Position numbers and translations under genes: made by a program. A model generated the notes under the pieces. The model saw nothing but the letters and a program-made list of their open reading frames with translations. It did not search any database and was not told where the DNA came from. Below, piece by piece: positions 13,788 through 14,568 of a DNA stretch of 14,568 bases. The DNA is from CAUVKI01 sp963552605 (GTDB lineage Bacteria > Bacillota > Clostridia > Tissierellales > Peptoniphilaceae): the NCBI GenBank assembly GCA_963552605.1, contig CAUVKI010000045.1:1-14568 (forward strand), written 5' to 3'. Position 1 is the stretch's first letter; each line of letters opens with the position of its first letter.

Positions 13788-14273
13788 TTATTTCTCATAA
13801 GTGATAATATGCTCAATTCCGGTATGCTCTCGGCTTAGATAGTCTTTCAGAAAAGTCGGATACTTTTTTGTGCCGTCCAATTTATCAATCGAAATCCAAT
13901 GCACATACTCTTTGTCATCAAATCTTGTGCGGCTGTCCGTAAAGAGCTCTTTTGTTCCTCTGGGTTTCATCATAAAATAGAAAGCGAGCTCGTGGCAATG
14001 TAAACCCTTGTCATATACTCCGTGTCCTGTCCAAAAATTTTCGTGAATAACGGCAAGTCTATCTATTTCATAGCGGACACCCGTTTCCTCAATAACCTCT
14101 CTTATAACGGCTTCTTCTATGGTTTCATTCATATGTACTCCTCCTCCGACGCTATAAAAAAAATCTTCTTTGTCATTTGAAGCCAAGAGGACACAGCCGT
14201 CCTCGATTATTATTGCGGCGGCTCTTAAACGAAACCAATTGTCTCCTTTTGTAAATCCCAAATCGTATTCCAT
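13788..14273 (-). CDS. Nudix hydrolase
   Basis: A 161-aa Nudix protein, which hydrolyses nucleoside diphosphates linked to another group. The Nudix box is complete at about residues 44-66: G-x5-E then x7 then REVIEETGV, with the metal-binding glutamates in REVxEE. RAAAIIIEDGCVLLA (17-31) forms the leading strands, and VHWISIDKL (about 123-131) is the usual closing strand and helix. The substrate cannot be read from sequence; general family members act on dNTPs, NDP-sugars, ADP-ribose or capped RNA. A G-rich site just upstream supports ATG 14273. It begins 9 nt after the alkylation-repair gene and is the last gene before the shared terminator, so the two are co-transcribed; a house-cleaning or repair role fits that neighbour but is not shown. 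Confidence 0.93.
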   Translation of the reverse strand: MEYDLGFTKGDNWFRLRAAAIIIEDGCVLLASNDKEDFFYSVGGGVHMNETIEEAVIREVIEETGVRYEIDRLAVIHENFWTGHGVYDKGLHCHELAFYFMMKPRGTKELFTDSRTRFDDKEYVHWISIDKLDGTKKYPTFLKDYLSREHTGIEHIITYEK

Positions 14274-14282
14274 CGACTCCCC

Positions 14283-14568
14283 CTATAATTTCAATGTTTT
14301 TAAATATTTCTTTTGCTCATCTGATATTCTGAAACTCTCGCAAGACTTTTGAATGGTTTTATTATGCACCCAATTTGAAAGTTTCGAGGTTTCCAGATAT
14401 AAAATTGTGCTGTCCCATTGTTTAGCCAAAGCCGTTGCAAAAAACCAAGCAATCATCATATTTACATAATATTCTTCCGACTTAACCGAGCAGGCGATAT
14501 CAAGATAAGAGGGAGAAAAATCTTCCGACAAAAAATGCGTCATAAGCATTTCCAATCCAAATCTGATT
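14283..14568 (-). CDS. DNA alkylation repair protein (AlkD-like), 3' part only
   Basis: The minus-strand frame is open to the window edge, so the gene continues beyond it; the TTG at 14555 is internal, because the codons before it (reading IRFG) remain open and match the family. The visible end, about 95 residues, has the AlkD/COG4912 pattern: RFGLEMLMTHFL, then YYVNMMIAWFFATALAK, a helix pair, then NWVHNKTIQKSCESFRISDEQKKYLKTLK. These HEAT-like repeat proteins remove alkylated bases. The active-site residues lie in the missing part, so activity cannot be judged. It is followed after 9 nt by the Nudix gene. Confidence 0.82.
   Translation of the reverse strand, partial: IRFGLEMLMTHFLSEDFSPSYLDIACSVKSEEYYVNMMIAWFFATALAKQWDSTILYLETSKLSNWVHNKTIQKSCESFRISDEQKKYLKTLKL

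Noticed and set aside
1..14568. CRISPR arrays, tRNA/rRNA genes, riboswitches or complete insertion sequences
   Set aside because: No regularly spaced repeats, tRNA-like folds, known riboswitch cores or transposase genes with inverted ends were found on reading both strands; only the Rpn tail hints at mobile DNA.

Overview
The window looks like chromosomal DNA from a low-GC, anaerobic Firmicute of the class Clostridia. The evidence is AT-rich intergenic DNA with SigA-type and extended -10 promoters, purine-rich Shine-Dalgarno sites, a glutamine PRPP amidotransferase with [4Fe-4S] ligand cysteines, a clostripain-family (C11) protease, and an AgrC/LytTR-type two-component system. I cannot name a genus from sequence alone.

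Layout. Plus strand: the 3' tail of an Rpn-type nuclease/transposase gene (1-135); a solitary purF (209-1636) ended by a strong terminator; a LytTR response regulator and its seven-helix GHKL sensor kinase (1796-3844); then a three-gene cell-surface unit of an unrecognised 126-aa protein, an acidic lipoprotein and a membrane-anchored C11 protease (4132-7233), closed by a bidirectional terminator. Minus strand: a three-gene operon read from a near-consensus promoter at 10777-10805, coding for a THUMP-domain rRNA methyltransferase, a PAS-PP2C (RsbU-like) phosphatase and an M18 aminopeptidase (10732 down to 7276). Next is a translationally coupled cassette of an FkbH-like enzyme, an acyl carrier protein and a PseH-like GNAT acyltransferase (13478 down to 10914). 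The window ends with a Nudix hydrolase (14273-13788) and the 3' part of a DNA alkylation repair gene that runs off the edge.

Two parts deserve attention. First, upstream of the C11 unit there is a pair of imperfect direct repeats (4031-4041 and 4052-4062) spaced exactly 21 bp apart and just upstream of a -35/-10 promoter. This is the layout of AgrA/ComE-type LytTR operators, so the adjacent two-component system probably switches on the lipoprotein/protease unit. Second, the FkbH-ACP-GNAT cassette looks like a minimal device that makes an ACP-bound C3 unit (glyceryl-ACP in characterised relatives) and transfers it to an acceptor. It has no sugar-biosynthesis neighbours here. Its start region holds a 19-nt A/T homopolymer next to an extended -10 promoter, which could make it phase-variable. 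A divergent promoter faces away from it into a roughly 170-nt ORF-less unit ending in a terminator. An imperfect 14-bp direct repeat flanks the cassette.

Several coding starts were shortened where a Shine-Dalgarno site falls inside the longest open frame: 1796, 8544, 10732 and 11719.
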